64,000 bases of DNA from Liolophura sinensis (Eukaryota; Mollusca; Polyplacophora; Chitonida; Chitonidae): NCBI RefSeq assembly GCF_032854445.1, contig NC_088304.1, positions 8,507,704-8,571,703 of the forward strand. Direction: 5' to 3'. A program made the translations under genes and the position numbers. This document shows, piece after piece, positions 34,096 through 48,100 of the stretch; position 1 is the first letter of the stretch; each line of letters opens with the position of its first letter. The notes beneath the pieces are model-generated. The model searched no databases, was not told the DNA's origin, and was given only the letters and a program-made list of their open reading frames with translations.

Positions 34096-34849
34096 CATAT
34101 AATTCGGTGGTGCGTCACACCATTTCCTGGGTAGCTGGATTGTTCAATACAGCTACATATCTCCACAGCTTCTGTGGACATGTAACGGTTAAAACGTCAG
34201 AAATCTAACGAAATCTATCTTGACAAATGAGATCGCGAGAAAGGAAGAAAAACCGCGAGAAAGGAAGAAAAACCGCTTGAAATTACCGGAATTCTCGAGG
34301 AAGACGTCTTGGCTGCCATAACTTTCTCTCCACTTTACATAAAAATACACTACTGCCACAACAAATCTCAGTATTAAGAAACACCAAGCAAATGCAAACT
34401 AATACGTAATAATACCGTCATACCTTCATCAAATTCTCGTTGACATCAAATTGTAACTACTGACAGATACTGCGATAAACACTCAATATATAGCTATTCA
34501 TTTGAAACAAGAAAAACCACAAACTAAATGAAGACATGCGGCAAAGACAAAAGCAAAAGTTAAAAGAGAAAAAAAAAAACGAAAATGCCATGTGGCGTAA
34601 TTAAAAGCAAACAACCAATAGATAATGAATTTCAAGGGAGCCGGAAATTATATTATTAGTAATATATTCAAGATTAAAGCTAAAAATCAAATGATATCAT
34701 ATCTTGAGAGTATAATATCATTAATAAACTAATAATATTAAAAACAGATCATGATTTTAAAGCAGCGAAGCCAGGGGCCTATATACACATCTCACAAATC
34801 TATGCATACCATTTTCTTTATCCTTCTATCAGTTTGTAACCAAACCTGC

Positions 34850-35060
34850 CAGATTGATTTTAACTGGCTTTCTTTTTTACCTATCTATCCTTCAGCCTTG
34901 GTGTTGGGGCACATGTAATTTGCTTCTGTTTATTATTTATATTAACAGTTACAATGGAACATTAACTGATGTAAATTGAGAAGAGGGCGTATTTCACGGG
35001 TTACATTTCCCAACCATCACACTGTAATCGCTGCTCTGGTTTTACTTTCTTTGCGGTAAG
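34850..35060 (+). mobile_element. M2 MITE-like fragment
   Basis: CTTGGTGTTGGGGCACATGT, AGAGGGCGTATTTCACGGGT, CAACCATCACACTGTAATCG, GCTGCTCTGGTTTTACTTTC. Confidence 0.6.
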
Positions 35061-36133
35061 CCTATTATTATATCATATTCTAACTCATATTTGCATAAAT
35101 AACCTTGACTCCATTGGAATACAGTCCTGGTCTCAGCTGTTCCAAAGTATTGGCTAATACTGGGATGTAGGCAAATTTCATAATTACGATTTTAGCAGCC
35201 ACTACAGCTGATGAAAGTATAAAAGTATAACAGTAACAGACTTAGGCCTATATACCGTTATGCAATTATATTTGGGCCATGTACAAAATTAAAGACTTGG
35301 TTTAAAGTTAAATCTGGTATTAATTCTTCAAACAATTTTGAACAACCTCAAACTTGTTTTTATTTTAATTATTCGCCACCATCTTTATCCACTGAGCTGC
35401 ATGTAGGAATAACGCGACTTGGGATCTATATGTGTAAATGGTCGCCTCTTTTCTATTAGGTTCCACACATTCATCAGAATTCTGCAACTCTAAGTTCTTC
35501 ATTCTTCAACCAAATCCAGAAGAAACGCAGTATTTTGAGTATACATGGGAATATTGCAGAAAAAAAAATTACTAAAATACTCAACATAAATAAAGAAAAC
35601 TCAACAAAACAAACAAAACAGGTTTAAATTGTAACAACAAGAATTGAAGCTCTTCTTTCACGCAGCACTTTCCGCCCGGAAACTACCTAGAGGAGAAACA
35701 AAGTCACATACAATTTAGCACAGCTTTGATCTCACACATTGTTTATGTTAGCCACTGGCTCGATTGCTCTGTAAAGGACATCGTATACCTTGTTCAACGT
35801 TCCAGTATCAGCGACATTTTCATCCACTTGTGCTTACGGTGGCTGCTACAAATATTTTGGGAATATGCTCACGTAGCAGTTATGGATAATGCGGAACACC
35901 AACAAATCTGTACGGTGATTATTCCGAAGGGCTTTCATATTCGTGTTATCAAATTAACACTAACCCCTTTAGCACTAAATTGTGTTCGATTCGCTGTTAG
36001 CCTCCGGAGACAAAATTACCTCCCTTGGATTGTTCGACTGCCCGGCACTTCTTGGGGATAGTTTTCAGTATGTGGGTTACGGTAAAGGAATGAATTCCTC
36101 TCTGTTATCAATAGACAGATGGGAGGTAACTCG

Positions 36134-36190
36134 CTATCGGGTGCTGGTGCGTGGTTTACAGTGTTGTCCGTGCTCAAGCCACCCTTTGAT
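36134..36190 (-). CDS. MYND gene exon 7: last two zinc ligands and stop
   Basis: 57 nt: IKGWLEHGQHCKPRTSTR then TAG at 36136-36134. W-x2-H-x3-C supplies H1458 and C1462, exactly the spacing needed to close the MYND finger. Strong acceptor TTTTTTATCGTTTGTTACAG. The finger ends seven residues before the C-terminus, as in other proteins with a terminal MYND domain. Confidence 0.92.
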   Translation of the reverse strand: MKGWLEHGQHCKPRTSTR

Positions 36191-39100
36191 CTGTAACAAA
36201 CGATAAAAAAGAATGTTTGCTCAGACAAACGGGAAAGTGATGTTTTTGTTGTGGATATAAATTGCACGTTGTAACCTTAAGGTGACTTTTATAGCCTTCA
36301 TGCCTTTCCTTACACATAGGCTGTTAATATGATCTTTAATAGGATTCTGTCAGTGGATTATGTACCCGTGATACCGGGTCCCTTTGTATTGTTTTATGTT
36401 ATTGTCTGTTAAATGCGATGACAACATAGTATTTTGAATAATTCTAAACCGTTGGCATCTAATAAATGTAATTGATATCACTGTCTCTGTTTACATAATT
36501 CTGCTTAAGCTATGGTTCTAGGGGTCGTGTGATTAGCGACTATTAAAATATTTGTATTCCCTGAGTTAAAATAGCAAAAGGCCGAATCCCACTATTGTCG
36601 CTGCTCTCGTTTTACCCTCATACTGTAGTCATGCATATTTTACCCAATTCTGCGTTTTGATAGTTTCAGCTAGAGATACAGTATACAATGATAGAAATAA
36701 ACAATGAAATATTGAGGTATATATAAATGAGTAGAATACATATTACCATTATCATATCAGAAGTTTACCTGACATTCCCTCGAACAGTAGCGAATAGATT
36801 CACATCTTGAACAGATCATGTTCGCCTTCCTGTTGCATTCCGCACAGTTGAAATCAGTCGACCTTGACCCTTGCCTCTTTTGGCCACTCTCGCCACCCTT
36901 TGGTTGTGACGGCACACGCCCCTGCATGGATAGCAAAAAAAGATATCAGATAGGATAGCGCACGATACACACGTGTGACCACATATTGTTATGTAACACT
37001 GCAAATGAAGCACCTTCTTTACTGGAAAAGTCCAAGTAGGTAGAACTCTAGGCGAAGTGAAAAGAAGATAAATCCATGAATAACAAATCTTTTCGACTTG
37101 GTTCAATCTAAAACGACTTACGTGTGTCCTGTTGGTGAACTGTTGATTAGTTGGCTGTCGATCAGCAAATGGATGGGCAGCAATCTGATGGGCAGAGCTC
37201 TGTGGAACGTGACTTTGGTGCACAGAAGTGTGGTGTCCCACAGAGAGATGTGTCATGGCTTGATGCATCGGATTCTCTTGAAGATGACCGTGGTTCACGG
37301 GACTCTGTCGAACGCTTCCCTGTTTTGAGGGGCTGTGACTGACAAGTCGTGGATGTTGTTGTTGCGGGCTCTGATTTGTAGGTCGGCCGCTGGCCTGTGG
37401 CTGAGGACCTCCAGACGCTGTGTGGATCCCTGATAGGTCCTTAATGTGGTGACTTGGCAAATAACCAGGGGGTCTGTCATCTAGATTATTCCTGCGGGGT
37501 AGCTCCACAAACTTCCCTACGACTTCAACGTTGTTCGAGGAAGGCATCCTCATATAACCAGCAGATGAATTAGGAACGGCAAACTGCTGGATGGGAACAT
37601 TATGGTTCGGGTATCTCTGTGGATGATAGGAACCTTCAGGGCGATACGCATTCGGAGGCCTCATTGAGGGATTGTGAGCATCTTGCACTTTGAAAAATGT
37701 CTGGCCCTGCCCGATACCTCTTGGGTCAGGCATTTTCTGCCGAGGTGGCATGAAATGAGACATCCGAGGCCGCATTGGTGGACTGACGAGGGCTTGGACC
37801 AGCTGAGGAGGGTGGTGCCCAGCTGATGATACGGGTACTCCTCCTCGACCAGCCATAACAACCTCGGCAGAGGGCGGATGCGCATAATGTACGGGAGTCC
37901 CACGAGGATGTGTCAAGAACTGGCTATGCCCTGGAGTGAGCTCTTTTTGCCCCGGCGCCACAAATTGTGGTTTGTCCGAGAAGGGGTTTGTAGTATTCAC
38001 AGAGGTTTGGTTGCCAGGGGGCATTGGTTTAGCGGGTCTGACTTGGGCTGAGTACGGCGGCATCGTGTAGATCATATTGCCAGAGGGCTGAGGCTTCCCT
38101 TGTGATGTTGCAGGGTGCGGCTTGCTCATGTGAGGCGCCATTAACCCGCTAGTGGTGCTTTGTGGATAGCATGAAGCCCCATCAGGGCGTCTGATTAAAT
38201 TACCTGGATGAGACGTAGGTTGCCAAGGAACCATATGAGGCTGCAGTGAGTCGTGGTCGTGAAGTTTAGATCGTCTCTGCTTCTCAATTGTTGCAGCAAG
38301 TTCTCGTTGAACATTTTGCTCCTTCTCAGATGCCATTGTTGTCCTGTGCTGTAGTATCTGGGAGTTTTGCTGGACAGAGGTTGGCAAACCATGAGACCTA
38401 ATTGGGGCTGTTTGAGAAAACTTCTCGCTGGGATAAGTCCCGAAATGTAAGCCTGGTGGAAGTGGTACCCTTCTAACTATGTTCTCCGGAGATTTGCGCA
38501 AGTCTACATACTCAAGCATGGTTCTTGTTTTTTCCGAATATCCCGAAGCCGCCGGGTTAAGCTGTTCCGAGCAACTGTGCTTTGTCGGAGAGGCTACGGG
38601 AAGTTTCATGTGGACTGCGTCCGTCAGTCCTTGCGGCGGTGGTCCACTGCAATAAAACTGAGGAGGTCGATCTTGCAACGTCCCAGCAGGTCGACTTGAA
38701 TTCGGCTCGTTTATCTGAGAACCATGGGGTGAACCATGTGTTTGCTGAATGGTGCCAGACTTGATGGGTACACTGCTTAGGCCCTTCTCCTGGCCGGATA
38801 TGTGTGTTACGTGAGGTCTTTGTGAACGTGCCATTCGGTCGTCAGGTTGAGCTGTGATAATTACCCCTGCTATTTCAAAGGGCTTTTGCGAATGAGCTGG
38901 GTGAGCTTTCAAACTTTGATCCGATGCTTTCAAATACTCTGGCACTTCGTGCGTCGAGGATTGTACATAGGGACAAGTGGAAATAGCAGACTTTGATGCC
39001 TGAATGGATGGAATATCCATCATTGTCCACACGGAATCAACGGAGGGTTTGGAGTGAGCTTGTGGTGGGTTGACCTGACCCGAAACAAGCCTGCGCTTGG

Positions 39101-42100
39101 CGGATAAATCTATTCCTGTGCTTGTCCTATGCCTTTTGCCTGATGGTCTTAACATACTGCTTTCAGATCTGGTGTTTTTAACACTATCCGAAGACACAGA
39201 CGAAAAGGGATCACCCGAACTGTGGCGTAGTCTGTTAGACTCTGGAGTCTGAGGCGAGCAAGGTATGTTATAGGTATTATTGTTGTTCCTGTTGGCAGAG
39301 CAGAATGGGATTTCCGAGTATTCTGCAGGTGATGACATGAGTTCTCTGACCTGGAACACTTCCGTCCAGTCGGGATCATGATCCTGCTCTTCTGGCTGAA
39401 GTGACACGTTTCTACATTGGGAATCCGTGTTCCGCGAAACCCCTAGACGTTGTCTCATGTAATAAACCAACTCTTCTTTCTTTTGTTTCCGGAGAGACAG
39501 AATCTTTTTCAGTTCTTTCTCTGTCTCTTCAGCTTTCTTTTCCAGCCCTTTGAACTCCTTGATAAGCACTTGCAGCTCTGTTGAGGGCGGTGAGGAAGGA
39601 CTATGTTCCTGAAATGAGGGTTCCGCAATACAATCTATCTCACCACCGTTCAAACTGCTTCTCTTTAGATGTCCAAAGTCAGTATGCGTGCTACCGGGTC
39701 CACTCAAAGCTGCAACTGAGTCTGCGCTCGACGACCTCAAAATCCCGGAATCTCTCGAATTTTCAACACGTCTCTCAGCCCACTTCTCCCGCGTAACCAC
39801 GCCAGGCTCCTTCTGGGATTCGTTTGACGCACACTGTTCCAAGGGCGGCCACTTAGACGAGGCAACAGACAGAGGAACTAGAGCTGGAACAGGTGGCACT
39901 GGTCCCCTCCCTTGGCTCGGGTGCCCCTCGTTCAATGCACCTTGTGAACTGGGAGCTTGTGGAGTCGACAACGTTTGAATCAGCTCAGCACTGCAACGCA
40001 TAGCATGTTTCACAGAAGAGACGAACTCCTCCGGGCTTGAATTAACCCCTTGTTTTACAAGAGGGAGGACTTTTAGTACAGGTGGACCGTTTTTCATTGT
40101 CTCGGCAAGTGGCACTGCAAGATAATGAAATGCAGCCAGTTACGTTATGCTAAATAATGAATCAGACCAGCAGAAAAAAAGCGGAAAGTAATGATTCAGA
40201 TCATCTGCTTGTAGCATTCCCTTATTTTAAAATTAAGGTAATGCATTGTCGTAAGATTTGATTTGATGGGTGTTTTACGCCGTACGCAAGAATATTTCAC
40301 TTATACGACGGCGGCCAGCATGGTGGGAGGAAACCGGGCAGAGCCCGGGGGAAACCAACCATCTGCAGGTTGCTGGCAGACCTTCCCGCATAGGGCCGAA
40401 GAGAAAGCCAGCATGAGCTGGACTTGAACTCACAGCGACCGTATGGGTGAGAGACTCCTGGGTCATTACGCTGCGCTAGCGCGCTAACCAACAGAGTCAC
40501 GGAGGTCCCGACTGTCATAAGAAGAAACAGAATTAGTGAACTGACAATGGCATGCCAGTTCTTAGTCTATATTTTTTGTTCATATATATACGCATTTTTA
40601 GGCTTTACATTGAAGGGAAACGTACTACGAACAACATTTCAGCTGAGAATTCAGTGAGTGTGTAGCCATAGCAGATTACTCACAAAACGCCTCACTTACA
40701 GCAGGGGCTGAATTCGAACTTGCGATCGCACTGGACTTTGTGGGCAGACAACAGCGGAATGAACCATGAAGTGAGAGTATGAGTGACAGCTCCCACGGGG
40801 GCTTTGTTTGCTTTCTTTGATTCTTGTTTAACACCATGCGAAAGTATTTTCCACTAGGAAGGTGGCGACCATTTTCATGGGTGAAGGAAACCAGAGAGCT
40901 CGGGGTAAACCATCACCCTTTGGCAAGCTGCGGGCAAACTTTTTCACAGAGATGCTTACGCCATATTAATTGAAGACAAGTTGCAATTAACGTACGTTAG
41001 ACTTTCTTTTACACTCATAAACCGTGACGGGGCGTCTACGATATCACGCGAATCTAGTTATATGATACCGTTAAAGACGTACAGCATAGAGAGTAAGACC
41101 AGAGCAGCGACGACAATCTGATAGCTAGAAAATGGTCACAAGCTACCGGTGAAATACTGCCTCTTGTCATTTTACCCCTGTCAGGGTTTTATTCCAACTG
41201 TTCATGTGAGTGCATAAATGGTAGCAATTTACATGCCCCCTGGCATAATGGCTCAAGCAGAATTAGGTAAAAAAAAATGCAGTGATAGTAACTGCAATTC
41301 ATTAGACGTCACTGGTTTAGGAATTACTCTGACTTATGTGTTGTCATCACATTTACATACAATCACAATGGCTTGAGTTAAATCTAATCTTAACCTGTGA
41401 CATTATCCCTGAACTTACAAAGATTTGAACTTAAGACAGTTTGTCAGATACCAGGTGAGATGCACTGGTGTCTCCTGAGTTATGTCCCATTCCTTCCTCA
41501 TCCTTCTCAAAACAACTCAAGAAGGAAACTAAGATATTTATTTATTTGAAAGGTGTTTAACAAGATGCCCATCTTTACATTTGTCACGCCAGTCAAATGT
41601 AGAGCCAACAGTAAGGCTGGAGTACACCACTGACATTTGACAAGTATCTAACAAACCTGCTGACTTAAAGCCGCAGTAGATACTTCGGGAGCTGGAATCG
41701 AACTCGGGACCCCACAAGTCAAGGACCTGACAAGAGGACTTCGTCAGTAAATACGTTTCAACAAATCATAATACCTGATGCTTCCGTATTCTGTGATTGT
41801 ATCTCACTGGGTATGTTAACAGGAAAGTTCTTCTCTGGTTGCCAAGTGCGATCTGCACAGGAGCATGCAGAAATGAGAAAACGGGGATATATTAGTCTAC
41901 GATAAGAGTATTATCGTTACATGAAATAGACCTTGTAATAATAAACCATTGTTCCTTTTTCAGTCATAAGTTAATGATGTAATACACTGATGAACAAAAA
42001 AAAAAACTACACATGTTTAAGTCCATTATTTAAGTATCATCATTAAGTGCCTTAGCGCATGCGAATGCTGACTGGAATTCTCACATTAAAATATAATAAG

Positions 42101-45100
42101 CAAATAAATGGAATTAATATTGCACAGGAAAAGGCCTGTGTGATAAGGAAACGTTATCATTTCATTTAGCACGAAACCTCAGTGAGAACATGACTTAAAT
42201 TTCCAGTGTGGTAAGGTGATCCTCTGTTGAGAACAAATACCACATACTGTAAGTACCACATACTTACCAAAAGGTCTCACAGAAGGCGTTAATGTTCGAA
42301 TATATACAATGTTCAACGCCGTTAGTAAAAACCTAATCTTGCGGCATCTTTCATAATAACATAGACGGAGAGTCAGCGCCATCTTGCGGACAAGAGTGTG
42401 CTCTACTTCAAGGTTTATCAGGCGTATCACCGCCAGATGGCCACGTGTTCGTGAACAAAACACTACAGTGTTTTACAGCTGCTTTCTCATTCTTTATTAT
42501 CACACTTTACTCGCTGACTAATGGCCTTTACAACACCTTCCCGCCTTCTTTTCTCAGAAGGAATGCGGAATATCGATTGTTGAGATTCACTATCTCTTAT
42601 ACTAAACTGATGAGATAGGTGAGAACTTCTTTAGTATGACATTAAACCAAACGCCTTACAGCGCATTTGCCGCTCTCTGCGCTCGGATAACCAACACAAA
42701 TTTGACCTTTAGAGCCTGTACTACTCACGTTTAGTCTTGTTTAGACTTAGCCCTCTCATTGATGTCCCCGCGCGGGGCTATTTAATCAGCATGCAGCAAT
42801 AAAATTGTTTCAGGTACTGAATAGAATCATGTTGGGCATACTTTAGAAAAAGAGAATGGGTGTGTACACGGTATTGTTAGAAAGATAGGTTAAGACAGAG
42901 CTTTTCTTAGTTCAAGATTTGTGTACAAATTTTGCCAGTGGTGGCAGTGTGTAAAACGACGTACAGAGCGCTGTGAAGTGAAATGTATTAAACAATATCC
43001 AACGCAATCAACCAATCCAGCATTCAGTCAGTCAAACCGATTGACGAATCTTCTACAATAGCCCTTTCACAGATTTTCAAACTTTGCTTTTGATTTAATC
43101 AAACATAAACTTTTTCACAATGTTCTTATAGATTTGATTTATTTATTTACTTGATTGGTGTTTTACACAGTACTCAAGAATATTTCAAATATATAACGAA
43201 TGTGAGCATTATGGTCGAAGGAAACCGGACAGAGCCCGGTAGAAACCCACGACCATCCGCAGGTTGTTGGCAGACCTTCCCACGTACGGCCGGAGAGGAA
43301 GCCAGCATGAGCTGGACTTGAACTTACAGAGAGCTAGAGGCTCCTGGGTCATTATGCTGCACTAGCGTGCTAACCAACTGAGCCACAGAGGCCCCCTTTT
43401 TATATAGACAAAATAATCACCTAGAGGCTTTACACATAGATTCAAAGGCACTTGTGGATCGTCGGTATTGGGTATCTGCGCGCTTAGGCTTCTAGACTCT
43501 CCCTCCCTGCATAGCGGTGTTGATGTGTCACTGATGGTTAAGGCGCAATCCGATCTGAAACAAAAGTGGAGATTTCTGAAAATCTATTGATGTCAACAAT
43601 AACATCAAGGCCAATGACTGACAGGTGCTTAATGCAATACTCAAGAACTATTCACTTATGTAAGTTCTATGAGTGGAAGGAAATCGGAGTGCCCTCAAGT
43701 GACTCATGCACGCCATATTGGTGGTATGCAAATGGTCTTCAACTAACGTAAGACTTGTTGATCGCTGATTATTGCCAGTGCCACTTGCGAACAATGAGAG
43801 AGAAAAAAAACCCAGACTTTTACAGCTGTACGGAGGTGGCGATGACAAATGCCCAAGTTTGTTTGTTTATTTATTTATTTGATTGGTGTTTTACGCTGTA
43901 CAAATATTTCGCTTATAGGCCTACGACTGCAGCCCGCATTATGGTGGGAGGAAACCGGGCAGAGGTACTTGGAAACACGCAGCCACACGCTGACAGACCT
44001 TTTCACGTACGACCTGTCTGAAACTAGTAAGAGCCGGAACTCAGAGTGACCACATAACCTCAGAGTTATTTCGCCGCGCTGGCACGCTAATAACTCGGCC
44101 ATGGAGACCCCTGGAAAATATAGTTTGGTTTACTAAGTGCACTCGCCAGTAAGGACTGAACTGTAAGGGAAGTAACAAATGATTAGGTGCGGCTTAACAC
44201 ATCAAATAAATCAATAATAATAAAGAAATAAAATAAATAAAGATTTGACCATCTAACTTGGCCTGGGAGCAGGCTCAAATACAAGAGCTTCACTTATTCC
44301 ATTGCCCTGAGGTGCTTGCATTAACAGGGGCAAATGATATTCACCACACATGCATAGTTTTATCCCTAATTTAGAGTGAGTGAGTGAGTGAGTGCATGGG
44401 TTTAACGTCGTACTTAACAATTTTTCAATCATATGACGACTAAGGAGTCCTTAGAGTGCATGTAATGTGCCTCATTGCTACAGGACAGATTTTCACCGCT
44501 ATTTTATCTAGCACTGCTTCACTGAGATGCCTCATCAAAGGCAAGTAAGCTGCCTCGCTAGAGACTAAATTAAACTATGTGTCCGATTAATGACCATTAA
44601 ATAATGTTCATCATTTAGAATAAGTAGCAAGACTACCAAAGAGCTTGTCTGTATGAGAAACACGAATGCAAAACTTCAGCACAACGCATAAAGATCTGAA
44701 ATCGTGAATTTGGTAATTTACGTTAATTAATATGTTCACAGAGCATTAGCGATGAAACATCTCCCTTGTGCCATTCTGCTTTATATGGATGTAGTACTTG
44801 TTTAAGATGCCAACCTTAACATTTTGTTTTACAGTGATTCTAACACACAATACACCAAGTCAGGAATTCAGTAATTTACTGTATTTAATATGCACACACC
44901 GAATCTACGAATATGCTCTACATATGTGTAAAACGCTGAGCTCAATACATGCTTAAGATACCACCCCTAACATTTTATTTAACACTGCTTTCTGTATATC
45001 ATTGAACGCTGACGTCGACGCTCTGGGTACGACATAAGCCACAAAGCAGTAAATGCATTGGAAACTTTGGATTCTATATGGTGGCCTCTCCTGGCCATAT

Positions 45101-48100
45101 TGGGACCGATGACATCACATCGGGTTTATGCTATTTAACACAGATATAGGCTGCAGATACAGATATTTTCCTAAGTGGACCTTGAAACGAATTATTTCAA
45201 GCAAAAATTATGGATCTGATTTATTTATTTGATTGCTGTTTTACGCCGTACTCAAGAATATTTCACTTACACGACGGCGGCCAGCATTATGGTAGGAGGA
45301 AACCGGGCACAGCTCGGGGGAAACCCACGACCATCCGCAGGGTGCTGCAAGATCTTCCCAATTGCAAAGAAATATGGATGTGATGTAACTAATAACCTCT
45401 TGGTCAGTAGAGACCACCGTAGAATCTGGTGTTTTAAAATCATTTTTGTCAGCTGTAAAAACTCTACACAAATAAAGGGAAATATTTTCATGAACAATGT
45501 CTAACTATATACTTCATTTCTGTGTTTCCTTTGCCTTAAAACAAAACGGTCATTTGATGTCGCGCCAAATCTAGTATAACGCTAATCTAAAAATTGAACC
45601 ACAAGCACACTAATCTTCTACCTTTGGAAATGATAATAATGAAAAAAAAAGAAACTTCAAAAAAAGAAGAAAGAGTTACTTACAGTAATATGCCCTTGTC
45701 GGTTTGCAATGATTCCATTTCAGAATGTGTTTCCAAATGCGGGTTGGAGTTGGAGAGCATATCAACATTATCACTTCCGTCCGTCTTTTGTAGAGGTGCG
45801 GACACAGTAGGGTCATTGGTTGCGTCAGAATTTTCGGTCCCTGACTGATGTTCCGGCGCCTCATCATCCACCCTCTCTGTCACGGAAACCGAGCCAACAT
45901 CTATTAAAGCAGCTGGTGTTCCACGTTGGGAGCCGGCAGAGATTTCTCCGTTCTGTCCCGTCAAGCGACCATCGGCGTCACTATTGGCTGTTTCACGGCA
46001 CATGTCTCCCGGTGGGTCGTTTTGTTTATCCAGCTTTGCGTGGTGGATAATGCTTTCTATTGTGGCCGTAAACGGCACTTTTTCGCGTGATTCGGATACA
46101 AATTCCTCGCCGTTGACCTCATCATCCCGACTCCTGCCATTTTGCTCAACTGACCTTGACCTTTGGTCATCAGTAAGATTTCGGTTAACCTCAGCAGTGG
46201 TCTCCGGTTGCTGGCTTCCGTCGGTGTCTGGCATATCCAGGGCATTGCAGTTGGTCTGACTAGCTGAGCCGATAGGCGTAAGTGGTGGTGGACAGTCGTC
46301 AGTTTGTCTTAGCGTCGACTTGGCGTCGGTCAGGGAACTCGGTGACGGGGGCTTTGAAGTCGTAGGCACAGGTGAAGGCGAGGAATTTGTGTCCGATGAC
46401 GTCTTTTGTCCCGCGGTGATGTTCTTAATTTTATTTTCTAGCCAATTGTGCCGTGGAAATTCCCGGGCCAATCGCGAAATATTGCCGTCCAAGGGGTCTT
46501 CCATGGCCTTCTTTGGAGGCTGTGGTGTTTTGGTCTGGGTACGGCGGCGTTTCGGGGGTAAAATCGTCGGCAGATCATCCGTATCTGAGGAAGACAAAAA
46601 GAAAGATCGATTAATTTTATACCACAACAGACAAAGTGACTGACAAAATAGCCGACTCCAATGTCATCTAGCTAGAACACCAACGGGACAAGTCATAGAC
46701 TTCTACAGACGACCAGTGGACTAAAGGGCATGGAAAACCGACAGATTCATTGATTGGCAAATTATTTAACTGACACACTGGATCATTGGTGAATCGACCC
46801 ACAAGGTCACATTGTGATTAGGGACTGATTCATTGTATGACCCATTGCTTAACCCATGTGCTGATTAACGTGACCTATTGGAAGGACGCGTAAGGTTACA
46901 GTAATCAATTTTAGATCGGATTCCATGTCTTCGGCATGATACTTCATTGACGGCTGCACTTTGGCGGCATAGACTCGCCCTCTCACAAGAATACACAATA
47001 TATGTACACATACTTGTAGTTATTGACTCCTCGTCGTCATATAACAGAAAAATTGTTAAGTTCGTCATTAAACCCCAATCATACATACATACACACGTAG
47101 GAAAGATCGTCAGAATCTTGCCAAATTTCTGTGGATTACTACGCGCACTCCGGTTTCCTCTTTCCATCGTATTAGTGAAAAACTGTTGCATAGGGTGTTA
47201 AACAACAACGGAAGGAATGAATAAATCAATAAATCAATCAATCAATCAATCAATCAATAAACCATGTGTAAAAATATGCAAAATCGTCTGTGGGGAACAC
47301 ATAATGCTCATGAAATAATTTCGAAAAATAAAAAAACACCTGAAATATAAGACAAACAACAAAAAAGAAATACATATCAACAAAAAAAATAATAAAACCA
47401 TAAACAGTGGTGTTCTTTACAATCACGTTGATCTCAAATATAATAGACGCTTTGAAAACTGATACGAGGGTACACTACACAATACTGTGAAAATCAAGCC
47501 GACCTATACAAAAGAAATATAACAGTTTAGAGCCAGCTAGAACAACGTTTCCACATCAGCGTTGTGGTGGAGGAGAAAAGGATGTGACAAATGATACCTG
47601 ACTGCCTGGGATGCGAAATACAAGTATGCGATGTCATTATTCGTCACAGTTTGACTCAAATGAAACCTGGAGTGGACGATACCACGACGAATTCCCGATA
47701 AAAACGTTCAACACTAATCCTCAACAGATAAAACACTACATGAGTTTAGTTAAGTTCTTTGCAAATGCAGGGAGGTTACTCCACTTCCGTGTTTGTCGCG
47801 GAAAGACACAATGCTGCCGCACAGCTGAAGATAAATCCCTTGGCCTGTTTTCTCTTCGAAAGGTCGGAGAACAATGTGCAGGCATGACAAAAGAAAGTGG
47901 TAATTTCCACTGCAAACCGAATAATCAGAGGCGCTGAAAAAAGAAAATAGTAACGTCGTCTCTAAGGATACTCGTGTGTAAGATGTTATCACCTAGCATT
48001 TTACAGCATATACACGTTTTGTGATTACGGTGTTTTCATCGCGCGCTAATCGGTCCTAACGTATGGATAGTGGTTTTTGTCCACGATTGAGTTCTTTGTT

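Larger units (their letters stand above)
14956..36133. other. About 21 kb with no supportable gene
   Basis: No ORF here has recognisable domains, and no chain of splice sites gives a convincing protein. The first few hundred bases probably include the promoter and upstream non-coding exon of the Pif-like gene; the last few hundred below 36134 include the 3' UTR of the MYND gene. The rest is unique AT-rich DNA with the repeats listed separately. Stretches 16050-17250, 19150-20600, 22560-23030, 25820-27400, 28000-29900 and 31070-32440 show nothing I can name. Confidence 0.6.

Noticed and set aside
35630-35686. Alternative last exon for the MYND gene (GTTTCTCCTCTAG acceptor, 20 residues, then TAA)
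   Set aside because: It would remove the last two zinc ligands; the exon at 36134-36190 closes the finger exactly.
36816-37121. C-terminal part of the 1099-codon minus ORF beyond 37122
   Set aside because: It reads through a GTAAGT donor into intron and across the MYND exon in the wrong frame.
47611-47937. 108-codon plus-strand ORF in the first MYND-gene intron
   Set aside because: No domain, no repeat of codon pattern, no convincing splice context; best treated as chance.
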